A stretch of 64,000 bases of DNA from Bacillota bacterium (GTDB taxonomy: Bacteria > Bacillota > SHA-98 > UBA4971). The translations under genes and the position numbers were made by a program. Location of the stretch: NCBI GenBank assembly GCA_012842395.1, contig DUSX01000010.1:1-64000 (forward strand), in the 5' to 3' direction. How positions within the stretch are numbered: position 1 is the first letter of the stretch; each line of letters opens with the position of its first letter. Below, one piece after another: positions 54,503 to 62,878 of the stretch. Under the pieces are notes generated by a model that saw only the letters and a program-made list of their open reading frames with translations, did no database searches and had not been told where the DNA came from.

Positions 54503-55504
54503 ATGTTCATACGTGGCAAAAGAGGTATCGCGAAAGCAGGCGTCGCCATAACCATTTCGGCACTAATCGTGGCAACCTCGCTCGTCCCGGCTCTTGCCCA
54601 GGAACAGCCGACGCTTCTGAAGAGCCTTGCGGCGATCGAGACCACGCTATACGGTAAGGAGCTCAGCGGGGCCATCGTTGATCGCGTTGCCCAGCTCGAG
54701 AGGGAGCTCCTCGGAAAGCCCCAGGACGGGTCGGTGATGGACCGGATCTCCAGGCTGCGGCTGGTCGCGGGAGGCGGGCCGGGCGTCGGGCCCTCGGTGG
54801 GGTACAAGCTTGGCGCAGTTGAATGGTTCGTGCAAAGACGCGTGACGTCGGAACCGGCCGCCACCAAGCTGGAACGACTTGAAACCATGATCTTGGGCGC
54901 GCCGAGTCAGGGCTCCATCGTGACGCGCGCTGATAACCTTGCGGCGCTGTGCTTGCCTGAGGGCACGCTCAAGGCGAAGGACACCACCCTCCCCAAGGGG
55001 CAGCCTGTCAGGATCAAGCTCATCGGGAAACTGGACTCGAGCGTCACTCAGAAAGGGCAGAAGGTCGACATCGAGGTAGCGCGCGACGTGGTGGTCGGCA
55101 ACGAGCTCGTGATCCCGAAGGGCACGCGTGGCTACGGGGTGGTGACAGAGGTCACGCCAGCCGGGCGGCTCGGCCGAGACGGCAAGATCACCCTGGAACT
55201 GAAAGATGTCCGGACCCTCGACGGGACGGCGGTGCCGCTCGCCTTTGACGAAGGCACTCAGCAGTTGAACGAGTCGATGCAGCTCGCCATCGGCGCAGGC
55301 TTGGCAGGGTTTATAGTGTTCGGGCCCGTCGGAGCCCTCGGCGCCTTCTTCGTTCAGGGCAAAGATGTCAACATCCCAGACGGCACCGAGTTGTACGTGG
55401 CTGTCGGCGCTGATACCAAGGTCCTGGGCATGACGCTCCCAGTCGACACTGTTGTGGAGCTTACGAAGGAAACCCCGGCTGTCCAGATAAAGCCGAGCAA
55501 GTAG
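54503..55504 (+). CDS. Unknown exported protein with a possible TrbI/VirB10-like core
   Basis: A 333-aa protein with a clear signal peptide (about residues 8-32, ending PALAQ). Residues about 35-140 form a helical region with three repeats of the type ERLETMILGAPSQGSIVTR / QLERELLGKPQDGSVMDRI. Residues about 165-250 are beta-rich (VRIKLIGKLDSSVTQKGQKV, NELVIPKGTRGYGVVTEV), a pattern seen in TrbI/VirB10-like and related envelope proteins. A Gly/Phe-rich hydrophobic stretch lies near 265-285. It follows the third SLH gene and ends in its own terminator. I do not recognise a named family, and its function is unknown. Confidence 0.6.
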   Translation: MFIRGKRGIAKAGVAITISALIVATSLVPALAQEQPTLLKSLAAIETTLYGKELSGAIVDRVAQLERELLGKPQDGSVMDRISRLRLVAGGGPGVGPSVGYKLGAVEWFVQRRVTSEPAATKLERLETMILGAPSQGSIVTRADNLAALCLPEGTLKAKDTTLPKGQPVRIKLIGKLDSSVTQKGQKVDIEVARDVVVGNELVIPKGTRGYGVVTEVTPAGRLGRDGKITLELKDVRTLDGTAVPLAFDEGTQQLNESMQLAIGAGLAGFIVFGPVGALGAFFVQGKDVNIPDGTELYVAVGADTKVLGMTLPVDTVVELTKETPAVQIKPSK

Positions 55505-55572
55505 GATGTGCGGGCACGGACCGGCGGTCGAACGTTTATCAGCTCGTGCCCGTTTCAATCTCAAATCTGAGC

Positions 55573-55605
55573 AAGGCCCCCGAGACCGTTCGAGGGGCCT
55601 TTTTC
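55573..55605 (+). terminator. Intrinsic terminator after the unknown exported protein
   Basis: AAGGCCCC (55573-55580) pairs with GGGGCCTT (55594-55601), extended inward by CGA with TCG. TTTTTCT follows. Confidence 0.88.
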
Positions 55606-55756
55606 TGAAATAGAATGGGAATTGCGACCAGGAACATGGTAAGCGTATACACGACCCGCGTTACGGCCCGTGTTACCCGTATTTTCGCGCGCGGCGGACT
55701 AATAGGCGGATTGCTCCGAGTTCGCATTGCTTTTCAGCGCCTAGGTTCTGTCCAAG

Positions 55757-55896
55757 GGTGCCGCCCTCGCCCCTGCGGGACGGCGTGCCTGCGCCGTGCC
55801 TTCCTCGGATCTGGCGTCCGAGACAGCTGGGCTCCAGGCGTGCCGTCGTGCAGGCACGGGCAAGCCGAGCGCCGCCAAGAAGAGAGACGGGGGATT
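55757..55896 (+). promoter_or_regulatory. Structured leader RNA candidate, copy 3 (diverged)
   Basis: From 55850 onward the 46 positions beginning CGTCGTGC align without gaps to copy 1, with 37 identities by my count. Hairpins occur at the same places but with different sequence: ACGGCG/CGCCGT (about 55780-55797) and CTCGGA/TCCGAG (about 55804-55822), which supports conserved structure. The 5' outer stem is shorter (GTGCC with GGCAC). The position of the ATG in copies 1 and 2 is occupied by ACG at 55897. Confidence 0.55.
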
Positions 55897-57585
55897 ACGC
55901 CACGGTACTCGGGGCGGTCTGGGGCCGCCTTCGCGGCGGTCCTCCTGGCCGCCGTCATGCTCGTGCTCGTGCCGGCCTGGTCCGAGGAGGCGCGCGCGTC
56001 GGGCCGGGCGGACGACGTCCCGGTTGCCGCGGTCGACTCCGGTGCCAGCGAAGAACCGGTGGTGATCGAGGCTGACTCAACGGAGTATCACTACGGCGCT
56101 GAGGGGACCATCATCGAGGCCCGTGGCAATGTGCATGCAAGCCAGGGCGACCTCATCGTGTCCTGCGACTATGTTCGGGTGGACGTCGGGGCCGGGGCGC
56201 TCTTGGCGCGCGGCAACGTCGTAATCCGACGGGGCTCTTCCGTGACGCGCTGCAGCTTGTTCTCATACGATATGAAGGCCGCCGCTGGGCGGGTGCTCGA
56301 CCCGGACGGCTCCGTTCCAGGAGTCAACGTGCGGGGGAAGGAGATGGACGTGGCTCCCGACAGGCTCACGCTGTCCGACGCGTACGCAACCGGGTGCGAC
56401 CTGGAAGACCCGTGCTACCGGGTGACGACGAAACGGCTTGTGATATATCCTGACCAACGCGTTGTGGCCGAGTGGCCGGTCTTGTGGCTGGAGCACGTGC
56501 CAGTGCTGGTTCTGCCGAGGCTTACCATCCCGCTCCGCGGGGAGAGGGTCGGGTGGGTCGAGGGAGAAGGCTACCCAGTCCCGAGGTTGGGATACGACGC
56601 CGAGAACGGGTTTGTGGCAGGCGTTTCATACCTGGACCGCTCGCGAGAGGACCTCACCATACGGTACGACGCGGCTTACGTGACGCGGCCGGGAGGCCTT
56701 CAATTGGAGGCGCGCGCTGACGCCAGCTTGTGGCCGGGCGCGGGCGCGAGCGTTACAGCGGGACTGCGCTCGTGGGAAGGGCCGTACGGGTCTTTTCGTT
56801 GCTCGCTGGACCTGACCGGGCCGACGGCTCAAGCGGATGAATCGGCCATCTCCGTGGCGGCTGACGCTAGCTACCGTTCCGGCACGGCCTACGACGCCGG
56901 GCTGCAGGGCGGGGTCACGGCCGCCGCAAAGCTAGGGCCGCTTGCGCTCAATGCTGTTGCCCGAAAGGACCTTCCGAGCACGGGGGCGGTTTATGCCTTG
57001 CCCGCCGTGGACGCCACGCTCAGCCCCTTCGGAGGTCCCGCCATGCGCGTGACGCTCAGCGGAGGCATCGGGCGGTTCGAGGAACCCGCAGGCGGGATTG
57101 AGTCCACCCGTTCGTACGCGGCGGTATCCGTGTCCTCGGGTCCTCTCAAGCTCGTCTCCGGTGCCGGCGTCAGCCTCACGGCAGGTTTGGGCGCATCTAT
57201 AAGGCGTGCGTGGTACGGCACTGGCGACGGCCTCGCGTCGCTCACTGCTACGGCGAGACTCGACGGGAGCTTCGGCCGCCTCGAGGCGTTCGGGGCGGAG
57301 AGCCCACGGGTCGTTGCCGGGCTCGAATACACGCGCCGGGCGGTGTCGGGCGCAAGCCCGTTCGCTTTCGACGCGGTCTCCGCGCTCAACCAGGTGACGG
57401 CGGACGTGACCGTCCGGGTCAACGAGTCGTGGAGCCTCGGGACCCGCGCAACGTACGACATCGATGGGAACGCCGTCAATAACGTCGACCTCTCGCTGAC
57501 GAACCACCATCATTGTTATGATATCAGCGCGACCTGGGACGGGGCGCTTGCGCGGTTCGGGCTAGAGATCCAGTTCAAAAGGTAA
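55897..57585 (+). CDS. Second LptD/OstA-like outer-membrane protein
   Basis: A 562-aa product if translation starts at ACG 55897, the codon aligned with the ATG behind the other leader copies. That start gives an ideal signal peptide (about residues 10-33, ending SEEARA). The OstA jellyroll follows (about 50-165; EARGNVHASQGDLIVSCDYV), then the LptD-type motif GCDLEDPCYRVTTKRLVIYP (about 166-185), matching TTCDLEEPHYHVEAGEIEVY in LptD at 22622. The last 360 residues are barrel-like but end FKR, without the terminal aromatic. It is about 250 residues shorter than the first LptD. It may serve a second lipid or a modified LPS; this is inference. Confidence 0.75.
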   Translation, partial: TPRYSGRSGAAFAAVLLAAVMLVLVPAWSEEARASGRADDVPVAAVDSGASEEPVVIEADSTEYHYGAEGTIIEARGNVHASQGDLIVSCDYVRVDVGAGALLARGNVVIRRGSSVTRCSLFSYDMKAAAGRVLDPDGSVPGVNVRGKEMDVAPDRLTLSDAYATGCDLEDPCYRVTTKRLVIYPDQRVVAEWPVLWLEHVPVLVLPRLTIPLRGERVGWVEGEGYPVPRLGYDAENGFVAGVSYLDRSREDLTIRYDAAYVTRPGGLQLEARADASLWPGAGASVTAGLRSWEGPYGSFRCSLDLTGPTAQADESAISVAADASYRSGTAYDAGLQGGVTAAAKLGPLALNAVARKDLPSTGAVYALPAVDATLSPFGGPAMRVTLSGGIGRFEEPAGGIESTRSYAAVSVSSGPLKLVSGAGVSLTAGLGASIRRAWYGTGDGLASLTATARLDGSFGRLEAFGAESPRVVAGLEYTRRAVSGASPFAFDAVSALNQVTADVTVRVNESWSLGTRATYDIDGNAVNNVDLSLTNHHHCYDISATWDGALARFGLEIQFKR

Positions 57586-57606
57586 GCGAGGAAGGAGCTA
57601 TTGCCC

Positions 57607-58599
57607 GTGAACGTGCTAGTGGTGGGAGGAGCCGGATACATCGGAAGCCACGTGGTCCGCGAGCTTGTCCGGGCGGGACACGGGGTGGTGGTGTACGACA
57701 GCTTGGAGAAAGGCCACCGCGAGGCCGTGGCGGCGTGCGGCTGCCCGCTCGTGGTCGGCGATACGGGCGATGCGGCAGCGTTGGCCCGGGTGCTTTGTTC
57801 GGAGAGGTTCGACGTGGTGATGCATTTCGCGGCTTATACCTCGGTGGCCGAGTCCATGCGGGACCCCGCGAAATACTACCACAACAACGTGGCTAAAGGC
57901 CTCGTCCTGCTGGAGGCGATGCGGACGGCGGGCGTGGGCCGCATCGTGTTTTCGTCCTCGGCGGCTGTCTATGGGAACCCGGACCGCGTTCCCATCGATG
58001 AGGACGCCGACTGCCGCCCGACGAACGTGTACGGCGAGACCAAGCTCATGTTCGAACGAGTGCTCGCGGCCTACGACCGGGCGTATGGCATAAAGTATAT
58101 TGCGCTCCGGTACTTCAACGCCGCTGGGGCCGACCCTGCAGGAGACATCGGCGAGGACCACGACCCGGAGACGCAGCTCATCCCCCTCGTACTCATGACC
58201 GCCCTGGGCCTTCGCCCCCGCCTGGAGGTGTTCGGCACCGACTACGATACCGCAGACGGGACCTGCGTCCGCGACTACATCCACGTGTGCGACCTCGCGT
58301 CCGCGCACGTGCTCGCCGCCGAGGCACTGGTGGCCGGGTGCGGCTCGCGGGCATACAACCTCGGCAACGGCAAGGGGTATACGGTGCGGCAGGTGATCGA
58401 GACCGCGCGCCGCGTCACGGGACGTGACATTCCTGTGGTAGACGCGCCGCGTCGCCCGGGGGATCCTGCCGCGCTCGTCGCGAGCTCGGACCGGATAACG
58501 CGCGAGCTCGGCTGGAAGCCACGCTACGGCGACCTAGAGGAGATCATCGCCACCGCCTGGGAGTGGCACCGTCATCACCCGCGCGGGTATGCTGGCTAG
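57607..58599 (+). CDS. galE: UDP-glucose 4-epimerase GalE
   Basis: A 330-aa short-chain dehydrogenase-type epimerase converting UDP-glucose and UDP-galactose. GTG 57607 is chosen because AAGGAG lies 9 bases upstream; the product then begins NVLVVGGAGYIGSHVVREL with the NAD-binding GxxGxxG. The catalytic motif YGETK (about residue 141) and SSSAAVYG (about 118) are present. ALRYFNAAGADP and NLGNGKGYTVRQVI are typical GalE blocks. It follows the second LptD gene by 21 bases and probably supplies galactose for LPS or surface polysaccharide. Confidence 0.93.
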   Translation: MNVLVVGGAGYIGSHVVRELVRAGHGVVVYDSLEKGHREAVAACGCPLVVGDTGDAAALARVLCSERFDVVMHFAAYTSVAESMRDPAKYYHNNVAKGLVLLEAMRTAGVGRIVFSSSAAVYGNPDRVPIDEDADCRPTNVYGETKLMFERVLAAYDRAYGIKYIALRYFNAAGADPAGDIGEDHDPETQLIPLVLMTALGLRPRLEVFGTDYDTADGTCVRDYIHVCDLASAHVLAAEALVAGCGSRAYNLGNGKGYTVRQVIETARRVTGRDIPVVDAPRRPGDPAALVASSDRITRELGWKPRYGDLEEIIATAWEWHRHHPRGYAG

Positions 58600-58935
58600 G
58601 CGGCGCCCGCCACGGCGCAGCGGGTGGGCGAAGCGGTCCCCGAAGGTCGACGGTGCGACGGTGAGGGGCGCGGCGGGGCCGTCATTCGCCACCGCTGGTC
58701 ATACCAGGCTGGCTAACGTCGGGGTCGGCGAATGATGGCCCGAGGCGAGGCATTCGTTGTTCTGGGTGATCGGCCGTGCCAGCAAGCAGCGGCCAGCAGC
58801 CTGCCCCGTCATCACCGGATCTTTACCGGCGTCGGATACTCTTCTCTTGTTAAGAAGTGCATTGTCTGCTTGAGACGCTCATTCTCTAGGTCAACATCAG
58901 GCAGCGGAAGCTCAGGAGGCTCTGGAGGTGGCACC
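58600..58935 (+). other. 336-nt gap before the PAP2 gene
   Basis: Nothing convincing is seen: no terminator with a T run and no clear -35/-10 pair. The frame of the downstream gene is open back to 58732, but the Gly/Ser-rich text before 58936 does not look like protein start material. A good ribosome site (TCTGGAGGTGG) lies just before ATG 58936. Confidence 0.5.
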
Positions 58936-60063
58936 ATGCAGGTTCACTACAGGCCTTGCCGCATCCCCGGAGGCGCACAGGTCGTCATGATGATCGCTGT
59001 GGCCGTGGCGACCGCAGTGGCGACACTGGCGCTTGGTACCCCGTCGGCCCTGGCTTGCCCGGCCCCTGCCCCGGATTCATTCGGGCGTTCACCCGCACAC
59101 TCGTCCCAGTACGTTTTGGTCTCCGGGTCGGACCTCCCAGCCCCTGGGGGGGAGTCCTGGGCTCCCGAGCTACGGATCTCTGGACCTGTGCCAGCGGCTC
59201 CGGTGCCCGGACCGGAACGGGCGGTGCCGACCGTGGTGGCTCCTACCGGGCGCTTGAGCGAGTCCGCAGTTGCGGGGGGACCGCCGTCGCCATCCGGAGC
59301 GGAATACGTTCAGGTTACTTCCGAGCGTATTCCATTCGAGGTTTGTGTTATCGCTATAGACGACGGCCCACGTGGGACTCCCGTCGGGAGCCGCAGCACG
59401 AACCTGGTGGACGGGTTCGGTGCCGGTGCCGCCTGCCCTGCCGGTCCTACAAACGCGCTCCGGGAAGACCTGTGCAGGATTTACGGGGGTCGCGTCGAGA
59501 TCGATCCCGGTAAGGCATCGTTGCTAGCACTAGCGGGCGGCGCCGTCATGCTCGTGGACCGAGACCTATATGATCGGATCAACTCCGGCGCGAGGGACCC
59601 CCGGATGGACCGCTTGGGGGACGTCATCACAGATCTCGGGACGGGCGTTGCAACCCTCGGGATATCGGGTCTCGTGGCGCTTGGCGATCCGGAGACCGGG
59701 TATCTTGCGGCAAACGCCGTGGTTTACTCCGGCTTGAGCTGCGCGATTCTGAAGGCGGCCTTCGGGCGCGCCCGTCCGGGGCTCGGGCAGGGCCCGTATT
59801 CGTTCGCAGGTCCGTGCATTCGCGAGGGGTACAATTCCATGCCGTCCGGCCATAGCGCGGCCGCGTTCGCCCTTGCCACGGTCCTCGCGAGGCAATATCC
59901 GAAGTATCGGGTGTTTTTCTATGCGGGCGCGACCCTTGTCGCCATCTCGCGGGTGTACGAGCACGCCCACTGGCCCAGCGACACGCTGGTCGGCGCCGCC
60001 ATCGGCATCTGGTCCGCAAACCAGGTGATGGGCCGCAGCCGCCTATTCGAGATCACCTGGTAG
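58936..60063 (+). CDS. Exported PAP2-family phosphatase
   Basis: A 375-aa protein. ATG 58936 follows GGAGGTGG and starts a signal peptide (about residues 12-40, ending SALA). A Pro/Ser/Gly-rich linker of about 110 residues comes next. The C-terminal PAP2 domain carries all three phosphatase motifs: KAAFGRARPG (about 272), PSGHSA (about 302) and SRVYEHAHWPSD (about 337-348). PAP2 enzymes remove phosphate from lipids such as undecaprenyl diphosphate, phosphatidic acid or lipid A. The exported layout points to the periplasm or outer membrane, so lipid A 1-/4'-dephosphorylation is possible but not shown. Confidence 0.85.
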   Translation: MQVHYRPCRIPGGAQVVMMIAVAVATAVATLALGTPSALACPAPAPDSFGRSPAHSSQYVLVSGSDLPAPGGESWAPELRISGPVPAAPVPGPERAVPTVVAPTGRLSESAVAGGPPSPSGAEYVQVTSERIPFEVCVIAIDDGPRGTPVGSRSTNLVDGFGAGAACPAGPTNALREDLCRIYGGRVEIDPGKASLLALAGGAVMLVDRDLYDRINSGARDPRMDRLGDVITDLGTGVATLGISGLVALGDPETGYLAANAVVYSGLSCAILKAAFGRARPGLGQGPYSFAGPCIREGYNSMPSGHSAAAFALATVLARQYPKYRVFFYAGATLVAISRVYEHAHWPSDTLVGAAIGIWSANQVMGRSRLFEITW

Positions 60064-60289
60064 TCGTCCATGGCGGCAAGCTGCCGCCGCTATCGACGCT
60101 GTCGAGAGGATGAAAACGCCATCGGACTGCCGTTTTCAAAGTAGTCGTCCATGCCAGCCTGCGTCTGGCGCCAGCGAGGGGATGAAAACGGCGGCCATCC
60201 GGCTGTTTTCAAGGCAGTTCTCCATGCCGGCCCACGGCTGGCACCAGCAGCGAAAGGATGAAAACGGCAACCACCGCCGGTTCTCGGGG
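60061..60289 (+). repeat. Three tandem hairpin-bearing repeats
   Basis: Units begin near 60061, 60142 and 60214, each with AGTCGTCCATG or AGTTCTCCATG. Each holds one GC hairpin (unit 1: GGCGGC/GCCGCC) and one hairpin of the type GAAAACG...CGTTTTC preceded by GGATG. Unit lengths are 81, 72 and about 75 nt, not multiples of one frame, so they are non-coding. Confidence 0.75.
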
Positions 60290-60514
60290 TAGTATCGTTG
60301 CAGTCTACGTTCCACGTGCGGCTGATACTTCGGTTCAGAACACCGCGAAAGGCATACGATGATTGCGATTGGCGCGCGTCACGCGTTGCAACATGTGGCC
60401 GAGGGCAGGTTTCTTGCGGAAAAGACCTTCCAGAGTGTGTAAAAGGGAGTGCTACGTTCGGTCTGAGGTCACTCTCGGTTTCCTTCTGTGGTCCGCCTGA
60501 TGCGGGGCATCCTG
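60064..60514 (+). other. 450-nt gap with tandem repeats
   Basis: The first 225 bases are three imperfect repeats (described separately). The remaining 225 bases up to the reverse-strand gene show no gene, promoter or terminator that I can support. Confidence 0.55.
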
Positions 60515-61417
60515 CTATTCCTGTGCCACCGACCTGCTCACCCTTCGGGTATAGACGCTGGAAGCCTTGTCCAGTGCCGTTCTGAGGGGATCAGAAAAGT
60601 CCACGAGTCTCAGAGGCAGCCGATTTCCGATTTTCGCAGTGAGCCTGCTCATGGAGAGGTCCCCTGGGCGTATAATCAGCAATTCAACGCCGTTTTCGAG
60701 GCTGAGAGCCTTCTTTATTAGGTCACGTACCCGAAGATCCCTTGCACGGTCCCTGTCCGGATATCGGCGAGTCGGGCCATAATGCTGTGGGCCGTTGAAC
60801 TCGAATGCCACGCCGCGCCTGTAATACCGATCGTATTCGAGGTTTTCTCCGGTAACCGGGTTCCTGAGGAAATCGGGCCTGAAGTTGTCAACATAATCGG
60901 TGTCGTCCACGAGCAGGTCTAGCCACCCCTTCATGAGGAATTCACCCACATGGGGTGCAGTCCTCAGGCGACTGTTGAACTCCTCAGCTTTCCGTATCCT
61001 AAGTTCCATGACCGGGTTACGGGGAGTTAGGACAATCTTTCTGAGCCGTCGCCAGTCGTCCCGGTTAGGCCCCGTCCCGTCGAATCCGCCGTGCGGATCA
61101 TTCGTCGAGCCAGTTCCAGGTCGAGAGCCGGTCGGGCTGACCTGCATCCAGCCTGTCTCCTGGAGCGCTTTCAAGCATCGCACAATCGTGCGCCTGTCTC
61201 GAATCCCGGTCATCCGCGCAAGCTCCTGGAAAGACACTGCGTGTTGGCCGCGGTTATCCGCGATTATGGCGATATACAGCATTTTGGCAGCCAAGCACAA
61301 GGCATTTTCGTCTAGCAACTCTCTAGGGACGCTGATATCCATACCGTATAATTCTATACAGAAAAGGGATTTCCTGCCGCAGGCTACAGTGCCACTGAAG
61401 CAGTTGGTTTGTATCAT
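60515..61417 (-). CDS. HTH protein with PD-(D/E)XK nuclease-like C-terminus
   Basis: A 300-aa reverse-strand protein, the only convincing reverse gene in the window. Residues about 40-95 are helical with a probable helix-turn-helix (SFQELARMTGIRDRRTIVRC). The C-terminal half contains NFRPDFL, GVAFEFNGPQHYG and NGVELLIIRPGDLS, an arrangement like restriction-endonuclease-fold proteins (Asp, then Glu-x-Asn with a Gln-His, then a final strand). ATG 61417 opens the frame; ATG 61342 (MDISVPREL) is an alternative. GTATA/TATAC inverted repeats at 61346-61359 could be an operator. The function is unknown: a nuclease, or a regulator with a decayed nuclease fold. Confidence 0.65.
   Translation of the reverse strand: MIQTNCFSGTVACGRKSLFCIELYGMDISVPRELLDENALCLAAKMLYIAIIADNRGQHAVSFQELARMTGIRDRRTIVRCLKALQETGWMQVSPTGSRPGTGSTNDPHGGFDGTGPNRDDWRRLRKIVLTPRNPVMELRIRKAEEFNSRLRTAPHVGEFLMKGWLDLLVDDTDYVDNFRPDFLRNPVTGENLEYDRYYRRGVAFEFNGPQHYGPTRRYPDRDRARDLRVRDLIKKALSLENGVELLIIRPGDLSMSRLTAKIGNRLPLRLVDFSDPLRTALDKASSVYTRRVSRSVAQE
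61346..61359 (-). promoter_or_regulatory. Inverted repeat near the HTH/nuclease gene start
   Basis: GTATA (61346-61350) and TATAC (61355-61359) flank ATTC and lie 3 bases upstream of the inner ATG of the reverse gene. This could be an operator or a -10-like element. Confidence 0.3.
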
Positions 61418-61504
61418 GACATGGTTTCGGGCAAACCCTCTGGGATCTGTGTCAGGCTGTTGGATGCAACCCGCTGCGATAGCTCATCAGTCAAAAAGCT
61501 AAGA

Positions 61505-61600
61505 GATGGCCGAAGGCTGGTTGAAGGATGGCTGAGAGCTGACTGAAGGCTGGCTGAGGGCCGGCTGAAGGCCGACTGGAGGTTGACTGAAAGCTCATTA
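61505..61600. repeat. Degenerate 11-nt tandem repeat
   Basis: About eight imperfect units of the type GGCTGGCTGAA or GACTGAAGGC follow one another with a period of 10-12 bases. Similar text (GGCGGCTGGCTGAAGG) recurs near 61650-61670. Confidence 0.7.
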
Positions 61601-61759
61601 TCGGCTGGCTAGAGGGGCAGGGGCCGCGGTTCAGCCTCAGCCCCCGGCTGGCGGCTGGCTGAAGGCTGCGCGTTCAGATCCCCATAACTGATTTCAGCTC
61701 TCTCCGATACGAAATCGCGATAATCGGCTTTGCCGACGGAAGGCTGTCGGCCTGGGAAC

Positions 61760-61882
61760 GGCAGGGATCGTTTTGGGCGGGAATCCGATCCGTGGGGATC
61801 GGCAGGGACCGTTATCGGCGCACATCGGCGGGGAGCGGCCGGGATCATTGTCGGCGGGCATGATTATCGGCCGGGATCATCA
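61760..61882. repeat. Degenerate GATCGGC/GGGATCAT repeats
   Basis: Short words such as GGGATCGGCAGGGA, TTATCGGC and CGGGATCAT recur irregularly about every 15-25 bases. No reading frame or RNA fold is obvious. Confidence 0.5.
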
Positions 61883-62393
61883 GATCTGCTTCGCAGTCGA
61901 CCGGTGTGACAGGGACATGCTTCCTATCGCAACTGTCTCGCCCGGGAACAGCATCCGATGACGAACTCACAGCCATGAGAACCTGCACTGCGTGTGCATT
62001 TCGAGGCGCTCTGGAATCCGCATGCAATGCGCGTTCACACCGACTATGAAACCCGCATCCGATGCAGGCATTGGCCGATTTGTAAGTCCACATCCGATAG
62101 AGACCTCAGTACGCCGGCGACCCCGCGTCCAAAGCCTTCGCGATCCCGATGTTGAAGCCCTTTGGGGGACCGAGGTTTTCGGAATGGAGTTTGCCAGCAA
62201 TGCGCATTCCTCAAAGACGCTGGCAAGGCAGCTGCGTAGCAGATCGCGAGCGTTGAAGGTGAGCACCACGAATGCGAGACGGCCAAATTCTATCAGTGAT
62301 TTCGCCACTGGGCGACCGGGGATCCCCACCTCCTGCTATTTGGGAGATGGAGGCATGTCCCGCGGGGGCAACTGGCCCGCCTCCCTCCCAGGT

Positions 62394-62580
62394 TTACCAC
62401 CGATACCCCACGCCCAGCAGCCCGTGGATGGCCAGGGCCGGGACATCAGCGGTGCCGTCGGCCACCGGCACTCGCGCCCACGCACCAGTGACTTTCGCCT
62501 CCGCAAAACAATAGAGTGGACCGCGGAGACTCACGCTGTATTGGACGGCCGCCTGGGCAGCGACGCCTGAGCGGAAGGAT
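62394..62580 (-). pseudogene. C-terminal remnant of an outer-membrane barrel gene
   Basis: The reverse strand reads alternating hydrophobic/polar strands (VQYSVSLRG, AEAKVTGAWARV, IHGLLGVGYRW) and stops right after GYRW. An aromatic residue at the last position is the barrel-recognition signal of BamA clients. Upstream the frame has no signal peptide, no barrel body and no start, so only the last three or four strands remain. The surrounding gene-poor repeats fit gene decay. The original protein cannot be named. Confidence 0.4.
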
Positions 62581-62878
62581 TCCTGTCTTCCAGCTAGAAT
62601 ACAATTACAAGTATAGACGTCCATGGCAACAGTTTTGTGCGCGTGAATTACCGGCCTCCGGACCGCGTGAGCTTTCGTTTCGCTTGCGGACGACCCTGCT
62701 GCCACGAGAGGGCGCTGGGGGGCACTCAAGCCGAGGGGCTTGCAGGGGGAGCGAGGGGGTTGCCACGTCGTCAGAACGTCAGGACGGCCCAGGATCACGT
62801 GAAGCCTTCGGACGGCCGTGGGCCGTGGGTATCGGAACAGAGGGGATACTGTGCCGCGGGGAAAGAGGGACCTCTGAG

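Larger units (their letters stand above)
55505..55896 (+). other. 390-nt gap with terminator and leader copy 3
   Basis: The terminator (55573-55605) is followed by about 150 bases without recognisable signals, then leader copy 3. The lptD-like reading frame stays open back to 55615, but that part overlaps the RNA element and does not look like protein. Confidence 0.6.
61418..62878. other. 1.46-kb gene-poor region with degenerate repeats
   Basis: Apart from a barrel-gene remnant at 62394-62580 (reverse) I see no supported gene. Degenerate short repeats fill about 61505-61590 and 61760-61880. Open frames here lack ribosome sites and recognisable motifs. Confidence 0.55.

Noticed and set aside
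55615-55896. N-terminal extension of the second LptD-like protein
   Set aside because: The extra 94 codons overlap the structured leader and follow closely on a terminator. They read as Arg/Cys-rich non-protein text, and a signal peptide appears only after 55897.
60061-60289. CRISPR array
   Set aside because: Only three diverged repeats of unequal length without spacers, and no cas genes nearby.
60110-60292. Small protein gene across the tandem repeats
   Set aside because: Repeat lengths are not multiples of three, so the frame shifts relative to the repeat from unit to unit, and no ribosome site is seen.
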